Positions 18,616 to 26,195 of a stretch of DNA of 42,699 nt are shown piece by piece. The stretch is from UBA2336 sp964597075 (GTDB lineage Bacteria; Bacteroidota; Bacteroidia; Cytophagales; Cyclobacteriaceae), in assembly GCA_964597075.1 (NCBI GenBank), contig CAZQXC010000008.1, positions 1 through 42,699 of the forward strand. The letters are read 5' to 3'. The stretch's first letter is position 1, and each line of letters starts with the position of its first letter. The position numbers and the translations under genes are program-made. The notes below the pieces were generated by a model. That model saw only the letters and a program-made list of their open reading frames with translations. It had not been told where the DNA came from and searched no databases.

Positions 18616-19110
18616 CTACCTCACCACTACCCTGTCTTTAATAACGTTTTCAAAGAAATGATGGATGTCAAAGAGTTGTTGTGCTCCTAATTTCTGCCCG
18701 GTTTGTCCAAAAAGATACAAGAGAAACGCAGCTACTCCCAACCCCGGAATTACCCAGAGAATAGAAGGATTCTTACCTAGCATCCAAACACTAAGACCCC
18801 AAATTCCAAGGAAAAGACTTAAAAGACCAATAATCACATATCCGAAAAAGAATAAAGCCCATAGTGTAGGGTTAGGACCGTATAAGCCTCGTACAATTAC
18901 GTTTTCTCCATCTTGCTCAAAGGAAATATCTAACTGCGGAGACCACACGTGCCTTTCATTAGGATTGATCTTAATACAGATATGATCAGGTATGTGAGAG
19001 AAAATAAACTGATTTTCTAATGTCAGGGCTGTGCTGATGGTGTGTTCAAGTTCCGACTTGTCAGCCTTAATGAAATGCCTAAACCGTGGTCGTATCCTGA
19101 AACTTGACAT
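18616..19110 (-). CDS. Conserved two-helix membrane protein, unknown function
   Basis: 164 residues. A soluble N-terminal half (MSSFRIRPRFRHFIKADKSE... with NERHVWSPQLDISFEQ and IVRGLYGPNPTLWALFFFGY) precedes two transmembrane helices (about 87-110 and 118-137, LWVIPGLGVAAFLLYLFG), and the end (GQKLGAQQLFDIHHFF) is amphipathic. Similar short proteins, with the FWSPQL and RGLYGP signatures, are recalled from other Bacteroidota, but no function is known to me. The gene is 155 bases upstream of glgA on the same strand, and whether it shares the transcript is uncertain. The divergent neighbour begins at 19341. Confidence 0.75.
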   Translation of the reverse strand: MSSFRIRPRFRHFIKADKSELEHTISTALTLENQFIFSHIPDHICIKINPNERHVWSPQLDISFEQDGENVIVRGLYGPNPTLWALFFFGYVIIGLLSLFLGIWGLSVWMLGKNPSILWVIPGLGVAAFLLYLFGQTGQKLGAQQLFDIHHFFENVIKDRVVVR

Positions 19111-19340
19111 ACGGCAACCTACAGTTTATACGATCAACAGAAAATGACTTTTGTCAGCAGGGTTGGTGGATGTTTACCTGCGTGGTTCTTCCATAACACA
19201 GACCCAAATGTGATAGGATTCAATCCGTAGGAAGTTATATAACGACAACTTAAAGAGTTCACGCATATCTTCTAAATAGAACTCCGGATTCATACTGTTT
19301 TCGTGTAATATTGTGTGCTTTTTTATCACTGATTTAGGGT

Positions 19341-19637
19341 ATGAATTTAACTGTAAAACGATTTGCCAGGGTAGCAATGCTGGAGGGAATTTCCTATGTA
19401 GTGCTGCTGGGCATTGCCATGCCGCTGAAGTACTTCTTTGATTTTCCGCAAGCTGTACAAGTTGTAGGTTGGGCGCACGGCATTTTGTTTATGCTCTATG
19501 GCACATTGTTACTGCTTTGCTGGATGGAATATCGATGGAGTTTCGGCAGGGTAGTGTGGTATTTTGTTGCCTCACTCCTGCCTTTTGTACCGTTTATTGT
19601 TGAACGAAAGCTTAAAATAGAATACCGGATCAACTAA
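19341..19637 (+). CDS. DUF3817 family membrane protein
   Basis: 98 residues with three hydrophobic segments: about 12-33 (MLEGISYVVLLGIAMPLKYFF), 41-61 (VVGWAHGILFMLYGTLLLLC) and 69-88 (VVWYFVASLLPFVPFIVE). The F-x-R-x-A-x-L-E-G-x-S-Y start, central GWAHG, and PFVPFIVER ending are the DUF3817 (YdzA-like) pattern. Function unknown. Opposite in direction to the gene ending at 18616 and convergent with the oxidoreductase operon, from which a hairpin at 19675-19724 separates it. Confidence 0.85.
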   Translation: MNLTVKRFARVAMLEGISYVVLLGIAMPLKYFFDFPQAVQVVGWAHGILFMLYGTLLLLCWMEYRWSFGRVVWYFVASLLPFVPFIVERKLKIEYRIN

Positions 19638-19674
19638 TAAGGCTTCTTCCGGTTTACAAAGCGCTTCTTACTTA

Positions 19675-19724
19675 TTTGGGATAAATAATTGATAGATTTT
19701 CGGCAGAAAAACGCATATCCCAAA
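19675..19724. terminator. Nested hairpin between convergent genes
   Basis: TTTGGGATA (19675-19683) pairs perfectly with TATCCCAAA (19716-19724). Inside the loop a second, shorter stem, TTTTC...GAAAA, can form. The structure lies between the ends of the DUF3817 gene (plus) and the gamma subunit gene (minus), so a bidirectional terminator or mRNA-end stabiliser is plausible. Neither arm has a classical GC-rich stem plus U-tract. Confidence 0.4.
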
Positions 19725-19775
19725 CACTATCTTGATGATTGCAGTCTGCGTAATGCACTTTTAAATCAAAACACA

Positions 19776-20348
19776 CTATTGACTTTGCACATACGCTGGT
19801 TGTTCATTCATTTGCCTTGCTATGGACGCTCCGATTTCCATGGCCTGTTCATTAATAGCTAGCAGGTGATGATACTTTTCGGGCAATACATTTTTTAGAG
19901 CTTTTACAATAGATTCATTTTTTACAACCGGCCTTTGTTGAAGGTAAGCGCCCAACATAATCATGTTCATAATTTTTGCGTTCTTCATCCGGTTTGCTTC
20001 CGTAGTTGCAGGAATACCCAAAATAGTAATATCGCTGCGTGTACTGGGTTTGAAAATATTGCCGGATTCATAGAGGAGCAAACCTCCAGGTTTTATTTTT
20101 GAAGCAAACTTATCCATGGAAGGTTGATTCAGGATGATAGCCGAGTCAAATTTTGATATGATGGGCGAACTGATTTTGTTGGTGGAAAGTATGGTAATAC
20201 AATTAGCTGTACCGCCCCGCATTTCGGGACCATAAGAAGGCATCCAGGAGATTTCCTTTTCTTCAATCATACCTCCATAGGCTAACGTCATACCGAGTGA
20301 CAGTACGCCTTGTCCTCCAAATCCTGCAATAATTAGTTCCTCTAACAT
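19776..20348 (-). CDS. 2-oxoacid:ferredoxin oxidoreductase, gamma subunit
   Basis: Gamma-domain subunit (190 residues) of a thiamine-diphosphate and iron-sulfur 2-oxoacid oxidoreductase that oxidatively decarboxylates a 2-oxoacid to its acyl-CoA and reduces ferredoxin. Family marks: IAGFGGQGVLSLGMTLAYGG at the start, SWMPSYGPEMRGGTANCITI (about 34-53), and a C-terminal AxxxGxxxxxRP-type segment (MLGAYLQQRPVVK). It is the last gene of a four-gene operon (ferredoxin, alpha, beta, gamma), starting 13 bases after the beta stop. Pyruvate, 2-oxoisovalerate and 2-oxoglutarate enzymes share this fold, so the substrate is not fixed by sequence here. Confidence 0.9.
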   Translation of the reverse strand: MLEELIIAGFGGQGVLSLGMTLAYGGMIEEKEISWMPSYGPEMRGGTANCITILSTNKISSPIISKFDSAIILNQPSMDKFASKIKPGGLLLYESGNIFKPSTRSDITILGIPATTEANRMKNAKIMNMIMLGAYLQQRPVVKNESIVKALKNVLPEKYHHLLAINEQAMEIGASIARQMNEQPAYVQSQ

Positions 20349-20361
20349 AATGTATCTTCTA

Positions 20362-21180
20362 TTAGGTGGTCGTTTCAGTCGGTAGCTTAATATTTCCCAG
20401 CGGAAATGTTTTTATCATTTCTTCATCGATAAATTTTGATGACTCCAACGGTGTCATCTTCCAGTTGGAAGGACAGTTTCCGATAATCTCTACGAGGCAA
20501 GTACCCTTGTTTAACTTTTGGTACTCAAAAGCGAGTCGTATAGCGTCTTTTGTTCTCCGCACAGCCGGAGCATTATGTACCGCTTGCCGGGTAACATAAA
20601 ATGCTCCCGGAAGTTGCGCCATCAATTCTGCTATTTTTATGGGCGAACCGTAATAACTGATATCTCTTCCAGTTGGGCTGGTCGTGGTTTTCATTCCGGG
20701 CAGTGTGGTGGGTGCCATTTGTCCACTGGTCATTCCATATACGGCATTGTTCACAAACACGATCAAAATGTTTTCGCCACGATTAATCGCGTGCAGGGTT
20801 TCAGCAATTCCAATAGCAGCCAGATCGCCATCGCCCTGATAGGTAAACACATACTTATCGGGCATTAACCTTTTCACCGCGGTAGCCACCGCGGCTGCCC
20901 TTCCATGAGCAGCCTCCTGCATATCGATGTTCATGTAATCATAGGCAAATACAGAGCACCCTACTGGCGCAATACCAATTGTTTTTTCCTGTACATCTAA
21001 ATCTTCTACCACTTCCATTAAAAGTTTATGCACCAGACTATGCGCACAACCCGGGCAATAGTGCATAGGCACATCCACCAAGGTAGCAGGCTTGTGATAA
21101 ACCACTTCCTCTACCTCTTGACAGGCAGGGACGTGCGTTTCTGGCGAAGGTTTGAGTACTACCTGATCTTCAGTTTGCAT
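20362..21180 (-). CDS. 2-oxoacid:ferredoxin oxidoreductase, beta (TPP-binding) subunit
   Basis: 272 residues. Binds thiamine diphosphate and magnesium: the motif GDGDLAAIGIAETLHAINRG ends near the NN pair of IVFVNNAVYGMTSGQ. An N-terminal CPGCAHSL (about 42-49) contributes two cysteines toward the proximal [4Fe-4S] cluster, with C75 in APVGCSVFAYDY a likely third. The length fits a separate beta subunit rather than a fused PFOR. The first 30 residues (QTEDQVVLKPSPETHVPACQ) are an unusual extension without visible motif. It overlaps the end of the alpha gene by 11 bases, indicating coupled translation and 1:1 subunits. Confidence 0.92.
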   Translation of the reverse strand: MQTEDQVVLKPSPETHVPACQEVEEVVYHKPATLVDVPMHYCPGCAHSLVHKLLMEVVEDLDVQEKTIGIAPVGCSVFAYDYMNIDMQEAAHGRAAAVATAVKRLMPDKYVFTYQGDGDLAAIGIAETLHAINRGENILIVFVNNAVYGMTSGQMAPTTLPGMKTTTSPTGRDISYYGSPIKIAELMAQLPGAFYVTRQAVHNAPAVRRTKDAIRLAFEYQKLNKGTCLVEIIGNCPSNWKMTPLESSKFIDEEMIKTFPLGNIKLPTETTT

Positions 21181-22240
21181 GATGCGTTGTCATTAACTTT
21201 TCCAATTGCTCTTCAATTTCTTCCGGAGTAAAAATCAAGCCACCCAATTTTCCATAAAATTCCACCGGCACTTTTCCTTTTACGGCAAGTTTTACATCTT
21301 CCACCATTTGTCCGCTGTTAAGTTCCACACTCATCATCGCTTTTACCTGGGACGCCAGTTCCTCCAACCGCTTGTACGGGTAAGGAAATAAACTAATGGG
21401 CCTTAATAAACCCACATTTATTCCTTTTGATCGTGCGATGTCAATCGCCTTCTGACAAATTCTTGCGCTAAGACCATATGCTACCAGCAGATATTCAGCA
21501 TCATCTGTATGAAATTCTTCCCAACGAACCTCCTGCTCACACATTAAATTATACTTGGCTACGAGTTTTGAATTATGCTGCGCCAACACCTCAGGTTGGA
21601 TAAAGAGCGAGGTGATATAATTCCGTTCGCGTGTTTTTGGTTTTCCGGTAGTAGCCCAAGAGGATTTATCTACGACTGGTGTGGTGTATGGCTTGAACTC
21701 GACTTTCTCCATCATCTGCCCAATCGCACCATCGGATAAAATTAGAACGGGGTTTCTATACTTGTCGGCAAGGTCAAAGCCCAGGAATACAAAGTCTGCC
21801 ATTTCCTGCACGGATGCCGGAGCCAACACAATCATTCGGTAATCACCATGTCCACCTCCTTTTACCGATTGGAAATAATCTCCCTGGCCGGGTTGAATAC
21901 CTCCTAGTCCCGGGCCGGCACGGTTTACATTTACTAACAGACAGGGAAGCTCTGCACCGGCCAGGTAGGATATACCTTCCTGCATCAGACTAAATCCGGG
22001 TGATGATGAACTGGTCATGGCGCGGAAACCAGCACCGGCTGCTCCATATACCATGTTAATAGAAGCAACTTCACTTTCAGCCTGTAAGACTATTCGATTA
22101 TGCCTTGGCATTTCACGCGCCAGGTACTCCAGCACTTCCGATTGGGGTGTTATGGGATAGCCAAAATAGGCATCACAGCCAGCCTGAATGGCCGCTTCTG
22201 CCAATGCTTCATTTCCTTTCATGAGTTTTGTCTCTGTCAT
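21170..22240 (-). CDS. 2-oxoacid:ferredoxin oxidoreductase, alpha subunit (VorB-like)
   Basis: 356 residues from the ATG at 22238-22240, which begins 7 bases after the ferredoxin stop; the frame extends 22 codons further up but would overlap that gene, and the family starts at MTETKLMKGNEALAEAAI. Signatures: AGCDAYFGYPITPQSEVLEY, an AESEVASINMVYGAAGAGFR segment, SSSPGFSLMQEGISYLAGAE, NRAGPGLGGIQPGQGDYFQS and a C-terminal domain LLVAYGLSARI...GLLRPISLFPYP. Such alpha subunits are most like the 2-oxoisovalerate or 2-oxoglutarate enzymes, and a role in branched-chain amino-acid breakdown or the TCA cycle is the likeliest. Substrate remains inferred. Confidence 0.9.
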   Translation of the reverse strand: MTETKLMKGNEALAEAAIQAGCDAYFGYPITPQSEVLEYLAREMPRHNRIVLQAESEVASINMVYGAAGAGFRAMTSSSSPGFSLMQEGISYLAGAELPCLLVNVNRAGPGLGGIQPGQGDYFQSVKGGGHGDYRMIVLAPASVQEMADFVFLGFDLADKYRNPVLILSDGAIGQMMEKVEFKPYTTPVVDKSSWATTGKPKTRERNYITSLFIQPEVLAQHNSKLVAKYNLMCEQEVRWEEFHTDDAEYLLVAYGLSARICQKAIDIARSKGINVGLLRPISLFPYPYKRLEELASQVKAMMSVELNSGQMVEDVKLAVKGKVPVEFYGKLGGLIFTPEEIEEQLEKLMTTHHAN

Positions 22241-22247
22241 ATTCCCA

Positions 22248-22577
22248 TTATTTTGATGGATCAACCATGGACTGAAGTTGTTGCTTAATGTCGGGCGGAG
22301 TAACATCCAGACGCTTCTTTTTTATGGCGTGTGTTTTATATACTGTAATAACGGCATCGGGGCATACCAATGCACAATTCAAACACGCATTGCATTCATC
22401 GTTATTCACAATGATGTAATGGTACCCTTTGATGTTGATGGTTTCAGAAAGAGAAAGCGATTGTTTCTTGCAGGAAACGGTACAGAGTTCACAACCCTTA
22501 CATTTTTGGATATCAATTTCTACCCTTCCCTTGATTTTTCTTTCCCTGACCGGCTGGATTTTTATGCTTTCTTCCAT
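22248..22577 (-). CDS. Ferredoxin-type (2x[4Fe-4S]) subunit of the oxidoreductase operon
   Basis: 109 residues from ATG 22575-22577 (MEESIKIQPVRERKIKGRVE); a longer frame reaches 22646, but its extra 23 residues lack ferredoxin character. Two cluster motifs, CKGCELCTVSC and CNACLNCALVCP, bind two [4Fe-4S] clusters. It is the first gene of the unit and would carry electrons from the alpha-beta core, as the delta subunit does in four-subunit enzymes. The region upstream holds a 22-bp perfect palindrome (22773-22794) that may regulate the operon. The upstream phosphoesterase gene ends 297 bases away. Confidence 0.9.
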   Translation of the reverse strand: MEESIKIQPVRERKIKGRVEIDIQKCKGCELCTVSCKKQSLSLSETINIKGYHYIIVNNDECNACLNCALVCPDAVITVYKTHAIKKKRLDVTPPDIKQQLQSMVDPSK

Positions 22578-22772
22578 TGTCAGTCTTATTGTTCGAATCA
22601 CATCAAATTTGGAAAAAGCTTTCATGAATGAAATGTGTTCTGTCATATCCGGCTATGATTAATATCAGTCAAGAGAATTGCCGGAATGCTGATGGCTAGT
22701 GGTCCTTCACGGTAATGGCTATAGTCAGCGCAATAAAGGGAACGATAGAAAAGGATAGTTGAACAGCGCCAC

Positions 22773-22794
22773 AAATCATACTATAGTATGATTT
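22773..22794. promoter_or_regulatory. 22-bp perfect palindrome upstream of the oxidoreductase operon
   Basis: AAATCATACTA (22773-22783) is followed directly by its exact reverse complement (22784-22794), with no spacer. It lies 196 bases ahead of the ferredoxin start on the minus strand and 80 bases beyond the phosphoesterase stop. AT-rich, with no T-run flanking, it resembles a dimeric-regulator operator more than a terminator. No regulator gene adjoins it. Confidence 0.4.
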
Positions 22795-22873
22795 ATATGA
22801 CTTGCTATTCGACATTCAACTGGGAACACATACTTTATCCCGGCAGTAAATCAACTGACTACTATATCATTAA

Positions 22874-24691
22874 TTACTTCCGGAAAAACATTCCTGAACC
22901 GGGAATAGTGTTGGCGTCCCGCCAGTTAGGTTGCCAAAAAACACGTTTTGACTGGCCATTGCTATCTTTGTCTTGCACCACAATGTTCAACCGTAAGGTT
23001 CTCCAATCGCTTTGCAATTTTTTGAAGTAATCAACGGGCACGGCCAGTTCCAATGCATATCCGTTGGCATTGCGTGTACACGCCCATGTTAACTCCTTCT
23101 CCTTGTCGTCCATGTCCCAGACGCTGTTCTTACCAGCCGCATCGGCCGGACTAACAATGAAGTACAACGAATTGCGAAACCAATCTTCTCCTGTTTCGGA
23201 TGCACTGCGCATCAGTGGCTGCCCATCAATTACAAAACCAACAAAATCCTGATTAAATGTAGGCGACTCCGCGTTGTTAAGTATATCCGAGTCATTAACC
23301 TGCACGGCCAGGTACACCTTGTTATCATCATAGGTGATGTTGAAAAATGCGCCTTCAGGCGCGGGTACTGAATAAGGCAATTGCCATTCATTCAAATTAC
23401 CATCGATAGTCACTTGTGATTTTTGCTTTAACAAAACGTGCCGATTCAATGGTGTAACATGGAATTGAAAGGGGACAAAGAATTCTGTCTTACCGGGCTG
23501 ATCTTTTATGGATACATCTACCTTCACTTTCACCGGGAGTATTTGGTTTGTCGGCTTTTTTTTCCTCGCTTCTATACCCATGGACACAAAAGTTACCGAG
23601 TTTGGTGAAACGACCGTCTCAGGCGTTGGAAAGTCAGCTTTCAAATCCCATGAAAAACCTGATGAAAATCGAACTGTCATGGGTACATCGTATGAATTGG
23701 TAAGCCGAAACTTAATTGAATCTTTACGAAAACTCCCTTCCGTATACAACGGCTCTACACGCACCACATCTGAGGCCCAAAGTTTAGAGGTAAAAGCTTT
23801 AACCTGCTCGGTGTGCAGATTATCATCAAATATTCCTTCCAATTGAAGGTTAGCAAGTATGGGGCCATGGTCGGTCATCGTTACCCACATAAAATGATCA
23901 AACTCTCCAAACTGAGGGCCCCGAAGAGAAGACCCTCCTCCTGTGGTGGCCAGCATATAGTAGTTCGATTGATTACGCTCGTATTTTATATAATTATGGC
24001 GATGACCAACAAAAACAGTATGCTTGCGTGAAGCCAACAATTTCTCTACATCAAACCAGCGCACGGGATTAGTTGTTTGTACCCAGAGTGGTTGATGCAT
24101 AAAAATCAATGTCCACCGAACATCCGGATGACCTTCCAGTGTTTTCTTGATCCATTCATACTGACTATCTGAAATACTTCCGCGTGAGGAGCCTCGGGTT
24201 TGATCTTCGGAGTTCAAAGCCATGAACAACACATCTTTGTAAACAAACGAATAGTTCTTAAGGCCTAACCTTTTCTCCCAGATGCGCTCCTGAACCGGGT
24301 TAGTAATGTCATGGTTACCCGGAATGAAGAAAAAAGGCATTTCCAGTTTATCAACAAATCCAAAGAATTCATCCCACTGTCGATGAATTTCAATCGTGTC
24401 GGTGGTGTACCCTTCAATCAGGTCGCCCACACTCATGACAAACTCAGGTTGTAATAAGTTGAGTTTACTAACACCATCTTCGAACACACCAGGTCTATGC
24501 CCACCGGTTCGGTCGCTAACGATGGCAAATTGAAATTGTCCCGGTTTATCGTTGATTGCTTTTGCGGTCCACGGTTGAGGACCGTTTACCACCGGTAGCC
24601 TCATGTTAGGATGATTACTGGGATGCTCCTGGGCTGACCCCAACCTAACAACGGCCACGAGGAAAAGCGTAAGAAAAATACGATTTGACAT
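22874..24691 (-). CDS. Secreted metallophosphoesterase with a CBM9-like C-terminal domain
   Basis: 605 residues, exported (signal peptide about 1-20, VRLGSAQ). The calcineurin-type core gives the two-metal site: D60 with H65 (SDRTGGHRPG, a longer first loop than the usual DxH), D90 (SVGDLIEG), GNHD at 125-128, H199 (FMHQP) and GHRH at 229-232. The final 180 residues (from about 425, VTIDGNLNEWQ ... YFIVSPADAAG ... YALELAVPVDYFK) match CBM9-like beta-sandwich domains found in secreted bacterial proteins. The substrate is unknown. Phosphodiester or phosphomonoester hydrolysis on the cell surface or in the periplasm is expected. A TAnnTTTG motif lies 17 bases before the ATG. Confidence 0.88.
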   Translation of the reverse strand: MSNRIFLTLFLVAVVRLGSAQEHPSNHPNMRLPVVNGPQPWTAKAINDKPGQFQFAIVSDRTGGHRPGVFEDGVSKLNLLQPEFVMSVGDLIEGYTTDTIEIHRQWDEFFGFVDKLEMPFFFIPGNHDITNPVQERIWEKRLGLKNYSFVYKDVLFMALNSEDQTRGSSRGSISDSQYEWIKKTLEGHPDVRWTLIFMHQPLWVQTTNPVRWFDVEKLLASRKHTVFVGHRHNYIKYERNQSNYYMLATTGGGSSLRGPQFGEFDHFMWVTMTDHGPILANLQLEGIFDDNLHTEQVKAFTSKLWASDVVRVEPLYTEGSFRKDSIKFRLTNSYDVPMTVRFSSGFSWDLKADFPTPETVVSPNSVTFVSMGIEARKKKPTNQILPVKVKVDVSIKDQPGKTEFFVPFQFHVTPLNRHVLLKQKSQVTIDGNLNEWQLPYSVPAPEGAFFNITYDDNKVYLAVQVNDSDILNNAESPTFNQDFVGFVIDGQPLMRSASETGEDWFRNSLYFIVSPADAAGKNSVWDMDDKEKELTWACTRNANGYALELAVPVDYFKKLQSDWRTLRLNIVVQDKDSNGQSKRVFWQPNWRDANTIPGSGMFFRK

Positions 24692-24707
24692 TTTTTTGTT
24701 GTTTAAA

Positions 24708-24715
24708 CAAATTTA
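24708..24715 (-). promoter_or_regulatory. Candidate -7 element for the phosphoesterase gene
   Basis: The minus strand reads TAAATTTG, an exact match to the Bacteroidota -7 consensus TAnnTTTG, ending 16 bases before the ATG. No convincing TTTG -33 element is seen about 20 bases further up, so the call rests on one motif. Confidence 0.3.
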
Positions 24716-25074
24716 TCATTTCTGGTTGATGAGCACATTACTTAATTGTTAACCTTGGAAATAAAATCCAATCAAGCAATACCAGCATGTAGAACGTCAG
24801 GATTAATAAGCCGGCATTGCCATTAACGACAAATAACAGAAGGGGAAAACTCGTGACAATCCTCTTGATCCTTACTTTTTCTAATATATTGAATTGCCAG
24901 GTTCAAGCGACAAAGGACTATCCACATTAAGCCCTAATTCTTTAAGAATAATACGTTTGCCATACTATAGCTCTCCGGAAAAGAATTACACACATGTTGA
25001 AATGATTAGATAATGAAGAAACAAATGAAAAATTATATGAGTATCCGTTTAAGGTCCTAAAATTATAAGCTAAC

Positions 25075-25175
25075 GACATTACGAGGGAGGCACGTCCGAG
25101 GCAATCTCATTTTCGGTGCTGCAATTGAGATTGCTTCGCTCTCGCCTGCCTCCCGCAGGCAGGCTCGCAATGAAC
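25075..25175. repeat. Dispersed intergenic palindromic repeat, copy 2 (longest)
   Basis: Read on the minus strand it begins TTCATTGCGAGCCTGCC, contains a GCCTGCCTGC...GCAGGC core, then GAGAGCGAAGCAATCTCA. After a 16-base loop it returns as TGAGATTGCCTCG near 25100, so the element is itself a larger imperfect inverted repeat. The arms (CGAGGCAATCTCA at 25092-25104 and its near complement at 25121-25133) differ by one base. It directly abuts the truncated DoxX-like frame. Confidence 0.7.
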
Positions 25176-25176
25176 T

Positions 25177-25401
25177 GTGTTTAGGAGCGGAAGCTTGCTG
25201 GCATTTGGCATTAAGGTGCGCTATTGTGTAGTATTCCATGCCATTATTATTGCTTCCGGTTTGGTAATGGTGCACTTGTCCAGCGGATGGTTTGTGGTTG
25301 GGCATGGTAGCGGGGGCATTGAGTACAGTGTACTTATTCTGGTTGTGTTGGCTGTGTTGTTTACAACGGCTGATTTGCGTCACATAAAGCAAGGAACATA
25401 G
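25177..25401 (+). pseudogene. Truncated DoxX-family membrane protein
   Basis: 74 codons from a GTG. The end reads GLVMVHLSSGWFVVGHGSGG then IEYSVLILVVLAVLFTTAD, closely following the C-terminal half of DoxX membrane proteins (hydrophobic helix, V-H-L-x-x-G-W-F, G-G-I/M-E-Y, last helix). DoxX proteins normally run about 130-150 residues with two further helices at the front, and none is found upstream: the reading frame runs straight into the palindromic repeat. The gene therefore looks truncated at its 5' end, possibly at the repeat. The open frame may still be transcribed, but no start or promoter is convincing. Confidence 0.55.
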
Positions 25402-25523
25402 TATAATGGGTGTGCTTCTTGGATTTTCAGAAAGCACAATCAGACAAAAGATTTCTTTGCTTCGACAAAATTTCAATAGGTCCGCAGGATCAACCGTAAC
25501 TAGCAGAATTGGGATAGACCTCT

Positions 25524-25557
25524 TTTGAAACTTTTTCTCATTAAATTCTTATCTTAG
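25524..25557 (+). promoter_or_regulatory. Candidate Bacteroidota-type promoter of the DUF3575 gene
   Basis: TTTG (25524-25527) is followed after 22 bases by TATCTTAG (25550-25557), which fits TAnnTTTG with one mismatch. The predicted transcript would begin near 25564, about 20 bases before the ATG at 25586. Spacing and position fit the sigma-ABfr style promoter. Confidence 0.4.
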
Positions 25558-25585
25558 CAGATATAAACCATAACCCAAATAAACA

Positions 25586-26113
25586 ATGAAGAAAACTAAC
25601 CTTACCCTTCTATTTATTATCGGATTTTCCGCAACTGTCTGGGCTCAAGAAAATGTGATCAAACTGAATATTTTCAGTCCGATTGTAAAAACATTAAATA
25701 TGTCCTATGAACGCAAAATAAGTGAGAGTGGGAGCTTTCAGCTTGGATTTTTTTACACCGGATATTCAGATGACATTAGCAGTTTTAAAGGATTCGGTAT
25801 TACTCCTGAGTACCGTATGTACCTAAGCGACACTGAAGCGCCCGAAGGATTTTACCTGGCACCGTTTGTAAGGTATCAAAAATTTGATGCTGAAGACGAA
25901 TTCGGTAACGAAGGTACACTTTCAGGTTTTGGTGGTGGTTTAGTAGTTGGTAAACAGTGGATTTTTAAAGAGAAAGTTGCACTTGATTTGTTTGTCGGTC
26001 CCTCCTATGTAAATACTTCATTTAAACAGACAGCAGGAACAGATGAAGTTGATGCCGGCACGTTTAATGGATTTGGTGTACGCTTCGGATTAAACTTAGG
26101 GTTTGCTTTCTAA
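25586..26113 (+). CDS. Outer-membrane beta-barrel protein, DUF3575-like
   Basis: 175 residues with a clear signal peptide (MKKTNLTLLFIIGFSATVWAQ). The mature part alternates polar and aromatic residues as in small eight-strand barrels: IKLNIFSPIVKTLNMSYERK, GFGITPEYRMYLS, GFYLAPFVRYQKF, FGGGLVVGKQWIFKE, ALDLFVGPSYVNTSF and a final strand ending in Phe (FGLNLGFAF). The N-x-F-S-P-x-x-x-x-x-x-x-Y-E-R start matches DUF3575 proteins of Bacteroidota, whose function is unknown. It has its own promoter-like sequence and a strong terminator directly after it, so it is a single-gene unit. Confidence 0.85.
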   Translation: MKKTNLTLLFIIGFSATVWAQENVIKLNIFSPIVKTLNMSYERKISESGSFQLGFFYTGYSDDISSFKGFGITPEYRMYLSDTEAPEGFYLAPFVRYQKFDAEDEFGNEGTLSGFGGGLVVGKQWIFKEKVALDLFVGPSYVNTSFKQTAGTDEVDAGTFNGFGVRFGLNLGFAF

Positions 26114-26133
26114 GAATCGGCCTTCTATGAAAC

Positions 26134-26163
26134 AAAAGCCCCACGACATGTCATGGGGCTTTT
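26134..26163. terminator. Bidirectional intrinsic terminator
   Basis: AAAAGCCCCA (26134-26143) and TGGGGCTTTT (26154-26163) pair perfectly. Between them GACATGTC is itself self-complementary, so almost the whole 30 bases fold into one stem. Terminal U-runs exist in both directions. It lies 21 bases after the DUF3575 stop and 33 bases past the end of the convergent GH97 gene, and should serve both. Confidence 0.9.
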
Positions 26164-26195
26164 ATTTGGGTTTATTAGATACCGATGTTATTCCA

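Larger units (their letters stand above)
24692..25585. other. Gene-poor 890-base stretch holding a repeat and gene fragments
   Basis: Contents by position: a promoter-like motif (24708-24715), a headless minus-strand frame of about 50 codons ending at 24738 (hydrophobic, LLILTFYMLVLLDWILFP), unstructured sequence to about 25070, one copy of the dispersed palindromic repeat (25075-25175), the DoxX-like fragment (25177-25401), and the promoter region of the next gene (25524-25557). An open frame of 137 codons on the minus strand here crosses the repeat, has no protein-like pattern and is best treated as chance. Confidence 0.5.

Noticed and set aside
18527..18629. 34-codon headless minus-strand frame (EVDYLLHPPEPTYGKGR)
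   Set aside because: It overlaps the end of the supported gene at 18616 and has no start. The pattern looks protein-like but I cannot tie it to a family, so I leave it as a possible relic only.
19174..19377. 67-codon minus-strand frame overlapping the DUF3817 start
   Set aside because: It overlaps a supported gene and has no recognisable domain.
24738..24904. Minus-strand hydrophobic frame of about 50 codons
   Set aside because: No start and a single hydrophobic stretch; a relic is possible but unsupported.
25063..25476. 137-codon open frame on the minus strand
   Set aside because: It runs through the palindromic repeat, overlaps the DoxX-like fragment and has no protein-like composition or start.
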